Shown here in pieces: positions 35,111-46,097 of a DNA stretch of 64,000 nucleotides; within the stretch, counting starts at the first letter, position 1; every line of letters starts with the position of its first letter. Source of the DNA: Acanthococcus lagerstroemiae (Eukaryota > Arthropoda > Insecta > Hemiptera > Eriococcidae); NCBI GenBank assembly GCA_031841125.1, contig CM063109.1:22663321-22727320 (forward strand), in the 5' to 3' direction. The position numbers were made by a program, and so were the translations under genes. The notes under the pieces are model-generated. The model was not told where the DNA came from. It saw only the letters and a list, made by a program, of their open reading frames with translations, and did no database searches.

Positions 35111-35144
35111 CGAACAAGGTAAACAGAGCATCAGGTGAGACCAT
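35111..35144 (-). CDS. heph: PTBP 34-nt microexon (RRM3)
   Basis: The 34-nt exon encodes residues 54-64 and the first base of codon 65: MVSPDALFTLF plus the G of a glycine codon. The vertebrate counterpart reads RVTPQSLFILFG and is also 34 nt. The acceptor is CGCTTCCGTAG and the donor GTACGTGC. It is helix 1 of RRM3, so the domain cannot fold normally without it. In vertebrate PTBP1 and PTBP2 the 34-nt exon is skipped under PTB control, causing a frameshift and nonsense-mediated decay (established knowledge). Here skipping would join a phase-0 donor to the 93-nt exon and meet TGA after eight codons. CU-rich and U-rich tracts lie 140-280 nt upstream. Confidence 0.96.
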
Positions 35145-35281
35145 CTACGGAAGCGACAAACGAAGAAAGGTTACATTCACACCGATGAGTTGATTCGTGT
35201 CCAGACCATAAATAAGTAAGGAAAGACAGTAAAAGAAAAGAAACATAGCGTTAACAAAATGATGAGTAACACGCAATTTGG

Positions 35282-35304
35282 AAAAAAAAAAAAAAAAAAA
35301 AAAA
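35282..35304 (-). promoter_or_regulatory. U-tract upstream of the 34-nt exon
   Basis: A run of about 23 A on the plus strand is a U run in the PTBP pre-mRNA, about 140 nt upstream of the 34-nt exon. Between it and the exon lies another pyrimidine-rich stretch (TTTCTTTTCTTTTACTGTC on the minus strand, about 35227-35247). These are plausible PTB-binding RNA, but function is inferred only. Confidence 0.4.
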
Positions 35305-35382
35305 TGAACGTCATACGAAAAAGAGAACAAGCCCTCTAGTAAGTTGCCTTTTCTTACTGCTACTTCGAGACAATACAAATGG

Positions 35383-35421
35383 GATAGACAGAGAGAGAGA
35401 GAGAGAGAGAAAGAGAGAGGG
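35383..35421 (-). promoter_or_regulatory. CU-repeat upstream of the 34-nt exon (candidate PTB-binding site)
   Basis: GA repeats on the plus strand give a CUCUCU/CUUUCUCUC tract in the transcript, about 240-280 nt upstream of the 34-nt exon. PTB binds UCUU and CUCUCU motifs. The position fits repression of the microexon by PTB itself. It may also be just a microsatellite. Confidence 0.5.
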
Positions 35422-37990
35422 ATTCTAGTTGCTCTAAGGAAAAATGTAAATGGATATTAAAACGATCTTGCGACCTTCGCAAACTGATATCAAAGAACGA
35501 ATTTTAAATTAAAATATTCAGTTGCTAATTAACAAGAGCAGTGAACACTTAAAATTTGTTTCTGTTTTCTTATTCAACAACAAATTTAAATTTGTTCCAT
35601 TTTTAGAGCAACTACGAACACATAATATGTAAGAGAGAAAACGAGCGAAAGAACGAGATAGAGATACGTGAATATCAAGAGTTAATAGAAACAGAAGGAA
35701 CAGAAAAAAGTTGATAACTGAAGAAAAAAGTTTGATAGGTACAAATTTTGATTAGATATTTTCAAGTCAATATTTGTCGTATACCATATACACCAAGATG
35801 CAAAGCAAAACAAAGGGAAAAAAAGGAAGGTCGCGCGTTATTATATCAAACACTAAAGTGATAATACACATAAAAACTATTGGTTTGAAAATTTCAACAG
35901 AACTAATTACATACACAGAAACGAAACAATTATAATCAAGAGTAATATCAGGGAGTTTACAGTGGTAACAAGAATACAGAAAGTTTGTATAGGCAAGATA
36001 AGAGAGACTTCGTTTATACAAAGAAGCGTTCATTTCGGAAACATAAATACGTATGAGAATTATTCAGCTAATCGTTTCTTCTGTTTCTCAAATAGGATTA
36101 CTGGGGATGCATTGAAGTAGCTCAATGAAAACTAAGACTAGGGAGAGAAGCACAACTGAGCTGTACTGCACAACTGCACTGGGTGAATGGAAATCATATA
36201 CTCTCAATTTGAAGGCCTATGTAACATACAAGTATCAGTCGACTGAGTTACTGAAAATTATCTCAGACACCCCCCCCCCCCCCGGTCAAAAATCTCTCGA
36301 ACCCACGACTACCATACTGAGACTACTTCAGGTGTAACCCACGAGCAATGAAATTAGTCTAGTCTCACTAACAATACTCGACTAACTGGAGAAGCAAAAC
36401 GGCTGTTCTCCATTACCTCACCGCAGGTCCATGAACGTACAAGCAATAGGTACTAATTGAACAAACGGATCTTACATATAAGAGATGACGTGATCAGGAA
36501 ACTTAGTGGTTTTTGAAGTGCCAAGGCTAATTCTGTTGGACGGGACCAGGAGTTCTAAATATTCACTGTCTCAAATAGAAGTGTACGGAGGCACTTACAG
36601 AATCTCTGGCACTGATTCTGCGCTACCAAAATGGATTTTGTCAAAGTTTTTCAAAAGAAGAGAAAAAAAATGATAGTCTAATATACAGGGTTTCTTAGGA
36701 GAAGGACCCCGATATTTTTCGATACTTAGATAAAACGCCGATCTATAAACAAAAACATTAACTTGAACAAAATGTCAACCTCAAAATTGGAAGTACTAAG
36801 GTCGGCAAAACAATGTAAAAGCAGTCAGGTTTTTGGAGATATTAATCGAAGTTACAACTTGACGAGATGAGCAAAAAAATTCTGTGAACAACTAACCAAC
36901 CCACTTCTGACATGAGTTGTGAAGCTTCCAAGGTGAAATAACTAAAGTTTTTGATGTAGAATTCATGGCAAAACTACACGTTCAAAACACTGAAGTGCAG
37001 TGTCGTAGAAGCACAAGAAAAACGGAAAATGTGCGTAGCTTTCCATTGCCTATCTTCAGAATTGAAGGGAAAGGGACGGTGCGCAAAAACGTAAATTTTA
37101 CAGGAGAGCGGACAAACAAAATTGATAACGTTTTCACGTTCCAAAACACTGAATTTTTTCGACAACACCACGTGAAAGAATGGCCAAAGTTTAGTCAAAA
37201 ACAATTATCACAAAAGTTTTTTTTTGTTTTTTGTTTTTTTTGTGCGCACACATTCCTATCCTCCTGGCATGTCACATAATACCTGTTGTCAAAAGATAAG
37301 TAGTTATGACGTTGCAAAATCGAAGGGAAAAATATATTTTTTCCAGTTTTAGCACTACAGATTTACAGAGATCATCGGTGCATTTTGTGAAGTTATAGTT
37401 AACGGAAACAGTGAGAGGAGCTGCCATTCTTGAATTTGTCTTTCTACAGCATTAAATAGGTAACAAATTGTAAGGCTTGAACAGAATGACTTTTTAACCT
37501 AGATTATAAGGCAACGTGACACTAAGAAAATTTCAAAAGTGACGGCAGAGGAGAGTATTTTGGAATCACTAAAATCAATCTCACACATCTTTTCTACAGC
37601 AAAAATTGAAGAATCTAGCTGTCAAAATTGTAGAAACTAGCCGAGAAAAGTTCCAAAATTTCAAACAACTGAAATTTTACAGCCACAAACGTAGAGTTGA
37701 ACAAATTTTACTGTACATATTTCCAAAGATAGCGATTTATAAATGAATAATAGAAACTGTTACTAAGATTTTTTTATTTTTTTTATTTTATTAATAGGTT
37801 TCCATAGTTTCAGTCAAGAGGGATTGGGTGAATTTTACCTTTGGTTTCTCCTCACCCCCCCTCCCTCGTGACGAGTCTGTAGTACAATCTCTCTATTATT
37901 TTTATATTAAATTACATTGCATGACATTAAATTGTATAATATTCGATAGCGCAAAAGAAATATGTTTTAATTGAGGTGCATGTAAAATAA
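35422..37990. other. Intron sequence without recognised features
   Basis: AT-rich, with a C run near 36271 and no coding match. The ORF at 36965-37279 has no recognisable similarity and overlaps a minus-strand ORF, so it is treated as chance. Confidence 0.45.
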
Positions 37991-37999
37991 GACATGACT

Positions 38000-38310
38000 T
38001 TTCACCATTCGTTTTCTCCTTCCATAACCTTCCTATTTATGTGATTTCTTTTTTTGTTTTCAATATTTCTTTTATGTATCTATTTACTTTCTCATAACAT
38101 TCATTATCTTGGAGGCACTTTTCAATTTCTTCTACCTTGATATTATGTTTTTCCCTGATTTGATCAAAGTTTTGCATTTTATGAAAGTGTGATCGGGATT
38201 ATCTTCCGAATTCATACATTCCCTACATCTGCTGTCATTCGTGATTCTGAATTTTTTCAGATATATAGCAAAATTGCCATGTCCTGTCAATTATCACTGC
38301 TAATTTTCAA
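38000..38310 (-). pseudogene. LINE C-terminal fragment with CCHC motif
   Basis: On the minus strand the text LTGHGNFAIYLKKFRITNDS is followed by RCRECMNSEDNPDHTFIKC. This is the C-terminal GHG..F..YL..F plus C-x2-C-x8-H-x4-C pattern of ORF2 in I, Jockey and R1-like retrotransposons. It ends in a stop shortly after. No RT motifs are attached, so it is an isolated remnant. Confidence 0.8.
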
Positions 38311-38767
38311 CAAAAGAGTAGAACTTATGAGCGCTCAAGTTCAAGAAATACGAATTTTGATAAAAACTGGACGATAAAATGTTAATAATATGATCATCTC
38401 TGAAAGAACAACACTAGAGATCCATCTTGAAAATGCAGAAGAACCGCCATGAATTTTCACTATCTAAACCGAATACTGAAGGGCTACCTGCTACCTGGCA
38501 ACGAAATTCAGAAACATTGTAATTCCACTAACATTAATTTTTTTGAACGACCTACTCACATGGGTTACTCAATTTGACAGCTTATAAAAACTACAATTCA
38601 AGAAGCGACGAAATTAAATTGCAAATTTAGAAAACTGGATGAGTTACGGGGGAAAAAGTTATTTGAAACAGTCATTCCATCTGAAATGCAATTCTGAAAT
38701 AAACTGCCAAGAAAATTCACTATGACTCGGATTTTCAATACACATTTTCAGTCAACAATATCATTAA

Positions 38768-38826
38768 AGCGCTGCGTGGAAGAAGGACCTTCGATAGACG
38801 AAGGCCCTTCTCCCACGCAGTGCTTC
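38768..38826. repeat. Strong hairpin (about 27-bp arms)
   Basis: AGCGCTGCGTGGAAGAAGGA and CTTCG form the left arm and CGAAGGCCCTTCTCCCACGC then AGTGCTT the right arm, with a 4-6 base loop. The stem is GC-rich inside AT-rich intron. It could be a tiny MITE remnant; the loop is too short for a typical microRNA precursor. Confidence 0.7.
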
Positions 38827-39229
38827 AGTATCGGATATGCAAACATTTTACGTTAAAGCATACCTCCTCCTTACTCTCACCGGAACCCCTCTCTACTAAT
38901 CGTCAACTGTATTAACAATTTTTAGGTTCACTTTCAGAACCAGTAGTCCTTACATTATTAACATTTTTCTCTGTTAACCCCCCCTCCGCAAAACTCTCCC
39001 GGACACTTCTCTTGGAACACTAAAATGTTCTGATACGACAAACAGAATACGCTTTTCACTCTGATAAGAATAAATTCGAGTACGGATTTCAGTAGATAAA
39101 GAAAAAAAGGGGAGAGGGCAGCTTTTCAGACTTCTTGAAGAATTCTGCTTTGTTTGTCGTAGTTGGGAGGAGGCTCATACTCAAGAGGGTTGCAAGCCTT
39201 ATCGGCATAGGAAGTAGGGTGAGAAGAGA

Positions 39230-39930
39230 TCGAAAATGCCAATTAAAAATTTGTACGCACAAAAGCGTGAAAGAAACTTTTATATTTTGTCAACTGATGT
39301 CCAAAATGCCGATTAAAATGGTCCAAGCGCCAAGGAATGGAGTATATGTATTTTGCTAACTGAGGTCCAAAATACCGACCTAAATGACCGCAAACTTGGC
39401 ACAACACTTTCCACAGAGGGAAAAAGAAAAAAGAAACAGCGATTTTAGTATGTCGACTGATTTTCAAAATGCCGACTAAATGGTCGAATCTTAGAATGCA
39501 AAAACATATTAAAAATGCCGACCCGGTACAAAAATTTGGCGATTAAGTTTGATGACTTTTCGTTATGACGACTAAGATCCAAAATTCCGACTAAATGGCC
39601 GAACCCGAAAACGTAAAATCTTATTAAAAATGCTGATCCGGTACGAAAATGTTGCATGGAAGTTTGACAATTTTTTGTTTAGTCGTCTGATAATTCAAAA
39701 TGCCGTCTAAATGACCAAAAATGTAAAAACTTATTAAAAATGCCGATTTGGTACAAAAATTTTGCATACAAGTTAGACGATTTTCAGTGTTGCCGTCTAT
39801 GGTCCAAAATACCATCCAAATGGGCGAATCCGAAAACGTAAAAACTTATTAAAAATTCCGACCTGGTACAAAAATTTTTTTTGTTGTGCCAACTGATGTT
39901 CTAAAATGCCGTCTAAATGTCAAATTAACC
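39230..39930. repeat. Minisatellite, unit about 97-116 bp
   Basis: The units start CCAAAATGCCGACTAAATGG and contain GAAAACGTAAAAACTTATTA, AAAATGCCGACCCGGTACAA and AAATTTTGCATACAAGTT. Key AAAAT starts are at 39233, 39303, 39369, 39466, 39581, 39697, 39806 and 39903. Central copies are 109-116 bp and outer ones shorter. Confidence 0.9.
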
Positions 39931-40487
39931 GGAAAATGCTGCCTCTCAATTTAGTTAGGAATGGAGGGGGGAGTTCGATGAAGAGGTATCAATGAGTTGA
40001 GAACTCCATAAGGCAATGAGAAAAAAAAAGAAAAAAAGAACCGGGGAATACCATATGAAGAGCTTTTTTTCTTTTTTTGAACAGCAACTAGTTTGAAAAA
40101 AAAAAAATCAAAAATGAGTTATACTTCGGAAATGGTAGGTAATTATACGCTGAAGCAGCTGGTAACACTGGCAAACAGCAAAAAAATTCATAAAATTCGC
40201 GACCCAGGATCAAAGATTGCTTCAACCTGCAAACCGCAATAAGTCCATGCATTTTTCCAGCAAAACGCAACAGAACGGCGTTCTATTGTACCTCTACTTC
40301 ATTGGGGAAAAAGGGAGAGGTCAAAATTGGATCGTTTCCCCACCCAGTACCTGCTCAGTACTGACCCACCCTCCAATACACCATTTTGCAACAGCAAGAC
40401 TGCAAAATCTGACACAAACTGTAAAAGTTTGCGTTTTCCTCGAAATCTGTTTTTTGGACTTGTTGCGGTTCGAAAAAAAACCTCTCT

Positions 40488-41140
40488 ATCTGTGGTACGA
40501 TCTCAGAAAAGGTACACAAAGTCGGCAAAATTCAATTTCGTAGATCGAAAAAACGAAAATAGGTAGACATTATCGTTTTCCGGTTTTTGACGGGAATCGA
40601 TAGAAAAACACTTCGGGAACATGCCATAGAAATAATAGAGAATGGGAACGCTTCTACGTTGCGGTATGACGCAAAATGTGAAAGAAGAAAAAGAGTACCT
40701 TAAGTCGGTTCATTTTCGAATTTGAAATTAAAATTTTCTATTACGAGCATAATATTATTTTTCACACAAAACTAAGCGCGGTTCACGTGCAACGCTGTCC
40801 AAAGTGGAAGGGGAGGTTTTTTCATGTAAATAAACCGCGGTATCGTGTCGAGCGGTAGAAAGTACTTTTGGAACACTTCTTCCGCAAATATTATCTTCGC
40901 TTATGACGTTCCAAGTAATTTTTTTACCGAAAAACGGGTGCACTAACTTGAACGCCGTTTTTCTGGAAACCATATTTTTTGCATAACCAACTTTAAAATA
41001 CTGTACTCGGCCATTTTCAGCCTTTTGGCCTCCTTTTATTTTGAAATATTCATTCAACTCTTAGCTTCCTCATATCCTACTATCTCAAATATCATGTTTG
41101 CCGACTTCATGTACCTTTTCTCAGATTGCATCACATTATA
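40488..41140. repeat. Inverted repeat pair
   Basis: ATCTCAGAAAAGGTACACAA then AGTCGGCAAAATTC at about 40500-40535 is the inverted relative of GCCGACTTCATGTACCTTTT then CTCAGATTGCATC at about 41100-41133. The arms may extend about 100 bp. It is probably an old foldback or two opposed copies of one repeat. Confidence 0.6.
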
Positions 41141-41700
41141 CTGTTTTTTTTTAGAAATGACCTTTTTCATTAGCAAATATTGTGAGCACATGTGTCGAAT
41201 AACTCTTTTGGAACTTGACGAAGACATATTGATGAGTTGAGGATTCAATCTGACATTCCCAAAAAATACACTAACTACATTTTGGAAACGCATTTCTTAA
41301 CTTTTCAAAATTACTTTCGAGCACATCTCGTCAAGAAATAACAATATCCAGAATTTCCAAATAAATTGTTCAATATTTTACTAACTACGAAAAGTTCAAT
41401 TTTGAGATAGGTGCTGGCAAATTAGTGTATATCATAATGCGACGTATTGGGAACTCAAATCGCGGTAGCTGTTGACCAACCATTTTCATGTGGTATTAGC
41501 GCAACAGCTTCAGTGTCAGGGCCGCGATTAGAATAATCTGTCTGACCTTGGCACCAAACAACTCCAGCATCAGGCTGGGAGCCATCAAATCAGCATGATT
41601 GGGTGGCATACGATGTTCTGATCACGAAATCCATTCCGGAATATCTACACTGCATGTATCTACTATTAATAAATCAATATTTAAAAATAACATCACTCAC

Positions 41701-41810
41701 TTCTTCGTTTAAATTGCTAACTAGAAGCACACACGATGTGCCCCCTAGTTGACCGGCCAGACGCAGGTTTGACGTGGTATTCGATAATGAAAAGTTTGTC
41801 ATCGGCAAAC
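41701..41810 (-). CDS. heph: PTBP exon (linker and RRM3 RNP2)
   Basis: The 110-nt exon encodes residues 18-53. It begins LPMTNFSLSNTTSNLRLAGQ, part of the flexible linker between RRM2 and RRM3, and ends GGTSCVLLVSNLNEE. VLLVSNLN is the RNP2 strand of RRM3, exactly as in vertebrate PTBP1. The acceptor is CGTATTGCAG and the donor GTGAGTGATG. Its first two bases complete a glycine codon with the last base of the 50-nt exon, and it ends on a codon boundary before the 34-nt exon. The linker is expected to be variable between species, which is why only the RNP2 end is diagnostic. Confidence 0.95.
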
Positions 41811-42239
41811 CTGCAATACGAAAACATTAGTTATAGTTGGATTCGCGTCTTAAAAAGAGACATTCGTCTTAGAAATTATCATATAGAATAGCACATAACG
41901 CAACTTAGAGAAAATAGTGAGAGCACAAGCTGAGGGCTGTAACACCGGGTTGTACTTCACCATTATTCCCAAGTAGCGGACGATATTTCTGAACACCTAC
42001 GCAAATGCGACAATTACATTACGTACAAAACAGCGAGGAGCAGTAGGCAAGTAACGAGGTACTCTCCTCGCGGATGTTGAGAACAAATATTTGTTCACAG
42101 AAGGAGCAAAAGTAACCCAGATCAGGCGCGACTATACCGCATTCTCAAGCAGAATAAGCAAAAAAGTGGAAAGAAAAATGAAAAGTTATTCTTATTTTTA
42201 AGCATACTGACATAACATCCATCATCCTAGTTCTTAATG

Positions 42240-42800
42240 CATAGAAGCGGTACAGGGAAGGGAAGTCTCTCCAATCTCATACCAGCTACGTCCAAGATTG
42301 GGCATATGCCTTCCCTTTCTTCCTCCAAATTTGGCGGTTAGCGGCCATTCTTCTCCAAAGAGATCCTAAATGCCTCGAAAATTCGTCACTCCATCGAGTA
42401 AGTGGTCGTCCTTGTGATCGCGTTTTTCCATATAGCACCCATTCTTCCGTCCTCTTTTCCCACCTATCCTCATTCATCATATCTTACTACATGCGCCCCG
42501 TATTTCCATTTCAGTCTTTTGATCGTGTACCCGATGTTTTGTAGCCCCGTTTTCTGTTCTATTTCCAAATTTAGTTGTTTGTTTTTTGATTCCTACCATG
42601 CTCCTCTCCATAGACTTCTAGGTACTTTGTATTGTTCCCACGGTTTTTTTTTTCTTTGTTTGTTAAGGACCAAGTTTGGGCATCGTATGTTAGGACTGGC
42701 TGGACGCAGCTATTCCAAATTGGAGATTTGTATTTTGTGGCATTTTACCTTTAAACGCATCTTTCAAGCCATAATATTGTTCCACCCTTCTTTATACTAG
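42240..42800 (-). pseudogene. LINE 3' fragment
   Basis: The minus strand reads NTNLQFGIAASS and TMPKLGP-like sequence, QKSMERSMVGIKKQT, GYTIKRLKWKY, then GRPLTRWSDEFSRHLGSLWR and IWRKKGKAYAQSWT. This is the C-terminal ORF2 end of the same style as 54.4-54.9 kb. Stops and frameshifts interrupt it. Confidence 0.75.
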
Positions 42801-42961
42801 TTTTTAGTTTTTTTTTCCCTCTTATTATTGAATGATACAATTTGCCCCTCCCCAGGCCCGTAGTCAGCCATCTGTGGTAGGGGGTGCTGACTGTTGACCA
42901 GGAGGAGGGGGGGGGGGCTTAAAGACACACATAGTATATAATGTGAAAATCTCCACGAGAC

Positions 42962-43227
42962 AAAGGTGTAGCCAAGGGAGGGGGCGAAGGGGTGAATGCC
43001 CCAAGGCAAGAAACTGAACATAAAATATGCAAAAATGAGCAATTTTTCGCCTTTAAAAGACGTTTTTTTGGAAAATTTTCGCTCGAGCGATAATTTTACC
43101 TTCATTTTTATGAAATGGTCCCCTAATATCGGCGACTTTTTGAAAATAACTCGATTTTCGACTTTTTCTCCCTTGAAAATCTTACTTTGCTCCCCCCCCC
43201 CCACCGGAAAATCCTGGCTACGCCACT
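42962..43227 (-). mobile_element. CAGTGGCGTAR MITE family, copy 1
   Basis: The right end CCTGGCTACGCCACT and left end GGTGTAGCCAAGGGAGG are inverted relatives. The reverse complement aligns with 51699-51866, sharing the G run, AGATTTTCAA and AAAAAGTCG segments. The ORF of this region is a chance frame. Confidence 0.75.
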
Positions 43228-43487
43228 AATATAAACCAAACTTTCTAAGGAAAAAATAACAAATTTACAGTGTTACAATAAGAACATTGAATTTGGTCTC
43301 AAAATTCATAATCGAAACTGGTGATTCAACTTTCCGACAACCCACTGAAAAAAAGAAGGGAAAAAACGAAAAAAAAAAAGAATAATATATATCGCGTGAC
43401 AAGTTGTCAGTTTATTCAGCCATCGATATTCAATGTGAACTGGATCGCGAGCCTACCACTGTGTTTGTGAATTTTAAAGAACGACAA

Positions 43488-44020
43488 ACCAGGGCTGTAA
43501 AGCCGAAAATTAGGACTTCGAATTCGGGTTAAACTTTTGACCCTCAAAAATAAAGATTCGACTTCGGCTTTCAGCTTCGAAATTTTTGCTTTTCAACTTC
43601 AGCTTTAGAAGCTACAAATATAACAATAAAGATTCGGCTTAAAACTTTTGGCTTTCAGCTTTTCTTCTTTTCCCAAATTTCGCAAAAAAGAATCTACTGG
43701 GACTTCCCATTCCACAGATGATACGAGCGGCTGAAATTTGGTGAAAAATTTGCTAACTAGAAATTGAGGTAAATGTGATTCTTCATTTATGTGAATCAGG
43801 GTTACGCAGGATCTAAATCCTCAGGTATTTTAAATCCAAATGTCCAAAAATCCTGACTTTGGATTTTGAATTTCAAATCCTTTTTCAAAAAGGATTTGAT
43901 TTCAAATCCTTTTTCAAAAAGGATCTAAGATTTTGGATTCAACTCCTAATTATTAGCAAAAGATTTGCATTTTGATGATTCCAAAAATAATAAAAATCCA
44001 AATCCAAAAATAGGGCGCTT
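43488..44020. repeat. Fragments of two hAT-like elements with simple internal repeats
   Basis: CAGGGCTGTAAAGCCGAAAA at about 43491 starts a stretch of GATTCGGCTT/CTTCGGCTTTCAGC repeats. CAGGGTTACGCAGGATCTAA at about 43798 starts a stretch with a direct duplication of a 29-bp self-complementary unit, AAATCCTTTTTCAAAAAGGA (about 43865-43925). Their right ends are not found. Confidence 0.5.
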
Positions 44021-44449
44021 ACAGCGCAGCGCTGCGGCAAACACGCTAAAAATTCTTATATCAATTTTAACAATTCGGACCGGGTGAACGTCTGGCGCGC
44101 TAGTATCGCTTTGCGTGATAAGATGAATTTGAAAGAATGATCATGGCAATCAAAATGATGTGTAGATAGAGCAATTTTCATGATTAACGTAATGTTGGTG
44201 GAGGTTTCAAAAATTTTTGGCACGGCTTGTAAAATTATATTTTCTCAGACTGACTTAATGTCTTTTTAGGAAAAATAACAAAGAGAAAAATTTGTGTCAC
44301 GTTAAATACATATTACTACACTTCCAAATACCTTCACATTAATAATAATTTTAGAAAAATCGAAAAAATATAGGGGGAAAAAATATAGTTTTGGTCTTCC
44401 GTTTACCATTATCATCTCTATTGAATAGTCCTACATGATCATTCTTTCA

Positions 44450-45180
44450 AAGCTTCTATTTTTGGCCGCCAGAGGACGACTCTTTCGATGCACGGTCCCA
44501 AAATTTACAATCTACGTAGTGTAGAGTAGTTCTTCTTAAATCCTGCCTGGTTTAGGGGTTGTTGAAGTTCCAAATAGTTTTTTATTCTCGTTTCCACGAG
44601 TTTGGAGAAGATTTTCGAGATTGTTGGGGACAGACTGATTGGTCTATGATTTCTAATTTTCTTGAATGTAGAAGTATATCAAAAAGTTTCCATGCTTTCG
44701 ATACTTCCCAGGAAAACGAAATTCCGTTAAAGAGGAGACGAGTGCCTTGATCGTCTTCTCTCCTTCATAAATAATACGTTTAGTTTTTTATTCCATCGCT
44801 ACTTGGCGTTTTATTATTTTTCAGATTTTTAACCACGGGTCGTATTTCCGAAGTTAGAAATGGAGGTTTCGGTTCGCATATCTCACTGAGTGAGCTGGTC
44901 AGAAATGTACGGTCATTTTTTGTTTCACAACAGTACAGAGGTCCTTGTGCTATTTTGTTTGTTTCGAACCGATCATAGGTTCTACTTTCTTTATTGTCTA
45001 GTAGATACGTGGACAGTTGTGACCCAAGAGTCAAGTTCCTATTTAGTTTTTTCATATTTTGTGTGTCCTCTAAGGTTAAGCTAATCAGGTCTGACCTCCA
45101 GGGATCCTCCTTCTTTCTTTGTATAGCTTTTATTTTTCTCGGTACCATATTTAGCTCAACCTTATCCTTGGAGTTTTTAT
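44450..45180 (-). pseudogene. Degenerate LINE reverse transcriptase fragment (RTE-like)
   Basis: On the minus strand 45148-44780 reads MVPRKIKAIQRKKEDPWRSD and then VVKNLKNNKTPSSDGIKN, the pre-RT KNGKTPGSDGI motif. Downstream, in other frames, come KHGNFLIYF-like sequence, a VTNRI-like segment and QQPLNQAGFKKNYSTL-like text, RT motif regions before the active site. Frameshifts are frequent and motifs A-C are absent. Confidence 0.7.
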
Positions 45181-45309
45181 TTTATTATTATTTTATTTCT
45201 TTTACAAAGATCTCCAAGTTGTAAGACATAACCGACATAAAATGACATAATTACCCATCATTTTCATGATCACAAGTCGCTGCAGGTTGCCTACCTTACC
45301 CCTTGATTG

Positions 45310-45760
45310 CTCAATTTTCCAGGGGTACCGACCCTCAGGAGGGGCTCATGGTTGAGAAGGCAGCTCCTAAAGGGGGAAGAGGGCCCCTGTGGGGGCGTGG
45401 GCTGTGGACGGAGATGAAGTCCCTGGTGGGCGGGAGTAAGAGGACCTGGTGGAGGAGAAAGTCCTTGGTGAGAGAGGGGACCTCGGAGAGAAATGGCCGT
45501 TGTGCGGGAGGGGCTGGTGGCGGGGTAGGGTCTTGAGGGGGAAGGGCTCTCGGGGGAGGAGTGGTCATGGTTGTGAGAGCTCCTGGGTGGATGGTCAGGG
45601 ATCTTTAAGGGGGCTGGAGGGCCATAGTGAGGACAGGGGCTCTGAAAGGAGATGAAGCACAGGGGGTAGTGGTGTGTGAGAGGTCCTTGTGGCGGAGGAA
45701 ATCCTAAGTAGGAGAGGGTGGCAATTGAGGAAGGAGGAAGTAGTGAAAATAATATTTAGG
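45310..45760. repeat. Purine- and G-rich low-complexity block
   Basis: The plus strand is over 70% purine by eye with irregular GGGGCTC, GGAGGAG and GGGAGG motifs, giving overlapping ORFs on both strands that encode low-complexity peptides. No gene is inferred. Confidence 0.7.
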
Positions 45761-46097
45761 ACAAGTTTTTGCGAAAAAAATTCATTGGGAATTAGTGCAG
45801 AGTCACTCGAAAATTCAAGTTTTTACATCATGTTCTATTAGCTTTGATATTTATCCTAACGTTGATAGAAGCGACGTATGTGCGTGCGTTAGTAATGGTG
45901 TGTAAACGGATATTGTTACGAACTTCCACCAGATGTCAGCCACTATGCTGCTAGGTCCGAATACTGTTTTCTAGTTTTGGGTTTTGGTTATTGCAGCTTG
46001 GGTTTTGCCCGATTCTCCACTCGTACTCCCCTTCGACCACTGATACTGCTCGATCCTGGTTTATCGCTAAATAAATGCCGTTGTAACACCCAACAGT

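Larger units (their letters stand above)
35145..41700 (-). other. PTBP intron (6.6 kb)
   Basis: Donor GTGAGTGATG after the 110-nt exon, acceptor CCGTAG before the 34-nt exon. Contents are listed separately. Confidence 0.85.

Noticed and set aside
36965..37279. 104-codon plus-strand ORF
   Set aside because: No similarity seen and a nearly complete ORF on the opposite strand; chance.
39230..39930. CRISPR-like periodic repeats
   Set aside because: Units over 100 bp without short unique spacers, in a eukaryotic intron; a minisatellite.
40217..40566. Two overlapping plus-strand ORFs of 108 and 79 codons
   Set aside because: They lie in one arm of an inverted repeat; no protein family recognised.
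45303..45655. Overlapping ORFs on both strands in G-rich DNA
   Set aside because: Low-complexity Gly/Arg or Pro-rich frames caused by base composition.
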